DNA of 64,000 nucleotides from Sphaerobacter sp. (GTDB lineage Bacteria > Chloroflexota > Chloroflexia > Thermomicrobiales > Thermomicrobiaceae). A program made the translations under genes and the position numbers. Every line of letters starts with the position of its first letter. The first letter of the stretch is position 1. Below are positions 61,647 through 64,000 of the stretch, in pieces. The DNA is taken from contig JASBVL010000106.1 of assembly GCA_029961075.1 (NCBI GenBank), forward strand, positions 1 through 64,000. The letters run 5' to 3'. The notes beneath the pieces are model-generated. The model did no database searches. It was not told the origin of the DNA and worked only from the letters and a program-made list of their open reading frames with translations.

Positions 61647-61753
61647 CGCCGCGGCTCGATCGGAGCCCACGGCGAAGCGGAGCGGGAAGACCCGCATCGA
61701 GAAGCGATGGACGCCGGCCATGGCACCGGCGTCAGAGAGGGCAAGACGACCCC

Positions 61754-61984
61754 ATGCAGCAGTTGGACTACTTCGTTCGTGAGCGGATGGCCGCCGAGCG
61801 GCAGCAGCGCTGGCTGCGCGAGGCGGAGGAGCGACGGCGGGTTCGCGAGGCGCTGGAGGCTCGGCGCGCGGGCGGCGTCCGCCGCGCCGCCGGTGCGGCC
61901 GTCATCCGGCTGGGCGCCTGGGTGGCGGGCCAGTCGCTGGGTGAGATCCTGTGCCCTGAGGGAGACCTCGCCGCGGCTGGATAG
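61754..61984 (+). CDS. Small hypothetical protein, 76 aa, with charged coiled-coil-like helix
   Basis: ATG 61754; GAGAGGG lies upstream at a longer than ideal distance. MQQLDYFVRERMAAERQQRW leads into a strongly charged Arg/Glu helix (LREAEERRRVREALEARR), then a less charged C-terminus with VIRLGAWVAGQSLGEIL. The charge periodicity is unlike the shadow frames. A 12-bp terminator hairpin follows. Function unknown. Confidence 0.6.
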   Translation: MQQLDYFVRERMAAERQQRWLREAEERRRVREALEARRAGGVRRAAGAAVIRLGAWVAGQSLGEILCPEGDLAAAG

Positions 61985-62022
61985 GTGATCGGCTGTGATG
62001 CCGTACGTGACGCCATGGAGGA

Positions 62023-62052
62023 CCCGGGCCACGAGACACGTCGTGGCCCGGG
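62023..62052 (+). terminator. 12-bp terminator hairpin upstream of parA
   Basis: Perfect arms CCCGGGCCACGA (62023-62034) and TCGTGGCCCGGG (62041-62052) with a 6-base loop, then GCTCTTCTCTG, a weak T-rich stretch. It isolates parAB from upstream transcription. Confidence 0.7.
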
Positions 62053-62096
62053 GCTCTTCTCTGTGCACCGCCGGTGCCTGCGTGGCACGGTCGCGC

Positions 62097-62147
62097 TAGA
62101 CTGGGGCGGGTGGCTCTGCTATGATGAGGAGGCCAATGTACGTACAT
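62097..62147 (+). promoter_or_regulatory. parA promoter with palindromic operator
   Basis: TAGACT (62097-62102) and TATGAT (62120-62125) with a 17-base spacer form a sigma-70-type promoter. Just downstream, ATGTACGTACAT (62136-62147) is a perfect 12-bp palindrome in the 5' leader, 23 bases before the parA start: a likely operator for ParA/ParB autoregulation or another regulator. It does not resemble the canonical parS sequence. Confidence 0.6.
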
Positions 62148-62170
62148 CGGCTGACAGGGGGACAACCAGA

Positions 62171-62953
62171 ATGCCGCCGATCATCGCCTTCTTCAACCAG
62201 AAGGGTGGGACCGCCAAGACGACCAGCACGCTCAATGTCGGCGCGGCGCTGGCGGAACGGGGGCGCCGGGTGCTGGCCATCGACCTCGACCCACAGGCCA
62301 GCCTCACTATGGCGCTGGGCGTCGATGTGGGCGCGCTGGCGCTCTCGATCTACGATCTCCTCTCCGACGAGGACCTGCCGGTGGGCGAGGCGATCCTGCC
62401 GAGCCGCATCGCGGGTCTCGATCTGATCCCGAGCCACCCGGACCTGGCCGCGGCGGAGCTCGAGTTGCTCAACGTCCTGGAGCGCGAGCGCCGCCTCGAC
62501 GAGAAGCTGCGCGCGGCCGACTCCCTCCCCTACGACTACGTGCTGATCGACAGCCCCCCCGCGTTGAACATCCTCAGCATCAATATCCTGGTCGCGGCGG
62601 ACGCGCTGGTGGTGCCGATCGAGCCGCATCCCTTGTCGCTGATGGTGCTGCGGCGGCTGTTCGAGACGATCAACCGGATTCGGCGGCTGAACCCGAAGCT
62701 GGAGGTGCTCGGCTTCCTGCCGACCAAGGTACATCACTCGTCCCGGCTAGCGGCCGACATGCTCGACACCCTGCGGGAGCAGTTCCCCGATCTCCCGCTT
62801 CTGCCGATCATCCCCCTGTCGGTCAAGGGGGCGGAGTCGATCGCCGAGCACACCTCGATCCTCCAGTACATGCCGCGATCGCCGCTCTCGGCGGCCTACC
62901 GCGAGGTGGCGAGCATCCTGGAGACGCGTGTGGGGAGCCTGGCGCATGTCTGA
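62171..62953 (+). CDS. parA: Chromosome/plasmid-partitioning ATPase ParA (Soj type)
   Basis: 260 aa from ATG 62171 with AGGGGG upstream. Deviant Walker A FNQKGGTAKTTSTLNVGAAL with the signature Lys, Walker A' LAIDLDPQASLTMALG and Walker B VLIDSPPALNIL. It lacks an N-terminal helix-turn-helix, so it is the small chromosomal (Soj) type rather than the P1 plasmid type. ATP-bound dimers bind DNA non-specifically and move ParB-parS complexes. Its last 8 bases overlap the parB start. Confidence 0.95.
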   Translation: MPPIIAFFNQKGGTAKTTSTLNVGAALAERGRRVLAIDLDPQASLTMALGVDVGALALSIYDLLSDEDLPVGEAILPSRIAGLDLIPSHPDLAAAELELLNVLERERRLDEKLRAADSLPYDYVLIDSPPALNILSINILVAADALVVPIEPHPLSLMVLRRLFETINRIRRLNPKLEVLGFLPTKVHHSSRLAADMLDTLREQFPDLPLLPIIPLSVKGAESIAEHTSILQYMPRSPLSAAYREVASILETRVGSLAHV

Positions 62954-64000
62954 GCCTGCTCGCAGCGTGGCCGATCGCCCGGCGGCGCGCCGGCGGCGCT
63001 TCACGGTCGATGCCCTGTTCCAAGACACCTCGCCGCGAGCCGTCGGCGTCCGCGATCTGGTCACGGCCAAAGAGATCCGCCTCGATCGCATCGAGCCGGA
63101 CCCGCACCAGCCGCGCCGCACCTTCGATCAGGAGCGGCTGGAGGAGCTGGCGGCGTCGATCACCCGGGAGGGCGTGCTCCAGCCGATCGCGGTGCGCTAC
63201 GACGCGGACCGCGACCGCTATGTGATCGTCCACGGCGAGCGCCGCTGGCGCGCCGCCCAGATGGCCGGGTTGACCGCTATCCCGGCGATCGTGCGCGACG
63301 TGCCGGAGGAGCGGCGGCTGCTGCAGCAGCTCATGGAGAACGTCGTCCGCGAAGACCTGAACGCGGTGGACCGGGCGGCGGCGCTCCGCGCACTGAAGGC
63401 GCAGATGGGGGATGTCTCCTGGGAGCGGGTGGCCGAAGCGGTCGGCATCAAGCGGAGCCGCCTGTTCCAGCTCCTGGGGACTGAGAAGTTGCCCGACGCC
63501 GTGCGCGAGGATATCCGCGCCGGCCGGCTGTCGGAGAAGCAGAGCCGGGTGCTGCAGGGGCTGGCCCCGAGCGCGCAGGCGGCCCTGGCACGGCTGATCG
63601 TCGACGAGGGACTCGGTCAGGCCGAGGCGCAGCGCCTGGCGCGGGCGATCCGTGACGATCCGGAGTTCGCGGCGATGGAGCCACCGGCCCTCCTCGACCG
63701 CCTGCGGGCGATGCGCGAGGTGGTCGAGCGTCGCCCCGCGCGAGCGGCCGGACCGTCGGCGGTTGCCGCGGCCCTGGCCCGGGTCCTCGACGAGGCCGCG
63801 CCCACCGGGGACGGCGCCGCCTACATCCGCGACGCGGTCGAGCGGGCGTCGGCGCCTGCGCCGGATGGCGATATCCTCGTCGCCCAGATCCAGGCGCTGG
63901 CGCTGTCGCTGGCGCAACTCGCCGATGCCGGGCTGGCGGAGCGGGAGCGGCGCACGCTGGCGCCGCGCCTGCGAGCGCTCCGCGAGTTGATTGGCGCGGC
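62946..64000 (+). CDS. parB: ParB-family partition protein, 3' end beyond window
   Basis: ATG 62946 overlaps the parA stop (ATGTCTGA), so the two are translationally coupled; 351 codons are visible with no stop before the window ends. ParB N-terminal domain: PDPHQPRRTFDQERLEELAAS, GVLQPIAV, the CTPase motif VHGERRWRAAQMAGL and ENVVREDLNAVDRA; a helix-turn-helix around SWERVAEAVGIKRSRLFQLLG reads the parS site. ParB clamps load at parS and spread with CTP. The tail beyond about residue 250 is Ala/Arg-rich and helical and longer than in minimal Spo0J. Confidence 0.94.
   Translation, partial: MSEPARSVADRPAARRRRFTVDALFQDTSPRAVGVRDLVTAKEIRLDRIEPDPHQPRRTFDQERLEELAASITREGVLQPIAVRYDADRDRYVIVHGERRWRAAQMAGLTAIPAIVRDVPEERRLLQQLMENVVREDLNAVDRAAALRALKAQMGDVSWERVAEAVGIKRSRLFQLLGTEKLPDAVREDIRAGRLSEKQSRVLQGLAPSAQAALARLIVDEGLGQAEAQRLARAIRDDPEFAAMEPPALLDRLRAMREVVERRPARAAGPSAVAAALARVLDEAAPTGDGAAYIRDAVERASAPAPDGDILVAQIQALALSLAQLADAGLAERERRTLAPRLRALRELIGA

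Noticed and set aside
62136-62147. Canonical parS site
   Set aside because: The palindrome does not match the TGTTTCACGTGAAACA-type consensus; I found no such sequence elsewhere in the window.

Overview
The window is high-GC (roughly 70 % by eye), densely coding DNA with many GTG starts and strong Shine-Dalgarno sequences. The gene set (coenzyme F420 genes cofC/cofD, a CUAEP-tail radical SAM selenoprotein, proline/threonine-rich linkers on secreted proteins, a sortase next to a Ser/Thr kinase, parAB) and the protein style point to a thermophilic Chloroflexota of the Thermomicrobia/Sphaerobacter type. That placement is inference from gene content. I see no rRNA, tRNA, CRISPR array or intact insertion sequence.

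Layout. 1-8.2 kb: a minus-strand peptide-scavenging locus with an IclR regulator, a Tat-exported lipoprotein binding protein, two Dpp/Opp-type permeases, a CapA-like phosphoesterase and two M28 peptidases. 8.5-15.2 kb: GNAT acetyltransferase, isocitrate-lyase-family enzyme, LysR regulator, class I aminotransferase, gamma-glutamyltransferase. 15.4-21 kb: M14 carboxypeptidase, then a radical SAM protein whose in-frame TGA encodes selenocysteine in a C-U-A-E-P tail, facing a three-gene F420 operon (cofD, cofC, FbiB-like nitroreductase). 21-27 kb: BON protein, glycosyltransferases and a frameshifted amylo-1,6-glucosidase. 27.7-37.4 kb: RidA, PQQ-type sugar dehydrogenase, M20 amidohydrolase, TerC, proline dehydrogenase, HD phosphohydrolase, cupredoxin, CHRD-like sortase-substrate candidate, methionine aminopeptidase. 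37.5-43.9 kb: EamA transporter, a damaged nitroreductase fused tail-to-tail with a YbaK gene, cysteine desulfurase, a 2-hydroxyacid dehydrogenase. 44-50.6 kb: two different methionyl-tRNA synthetases (the first frameshifted) around a lower-GC island, and an M24 protein without metal ligands. 51-57.3 kb: ftsH, queuosine-precursor transporter, fabD, fabF, lgt. 57.4-64 kb: Ser/Thr kinase, sortase, small proteins with clean terminators, parA and the start of parB.

The most unusual structure is a family of intergenic elements made of strictly 7-bp-periodic GCGTNNN units. They occur as a single arm (15.2 kb), a short hairpin (32.3 kb), and two full elements (43.9 and 56.3 kb) in which inverted heptad arms flank a conserved pyrimidine/purine hairpin core. 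Three separate single-base frameshifts also stand out and may be sequencing errors.
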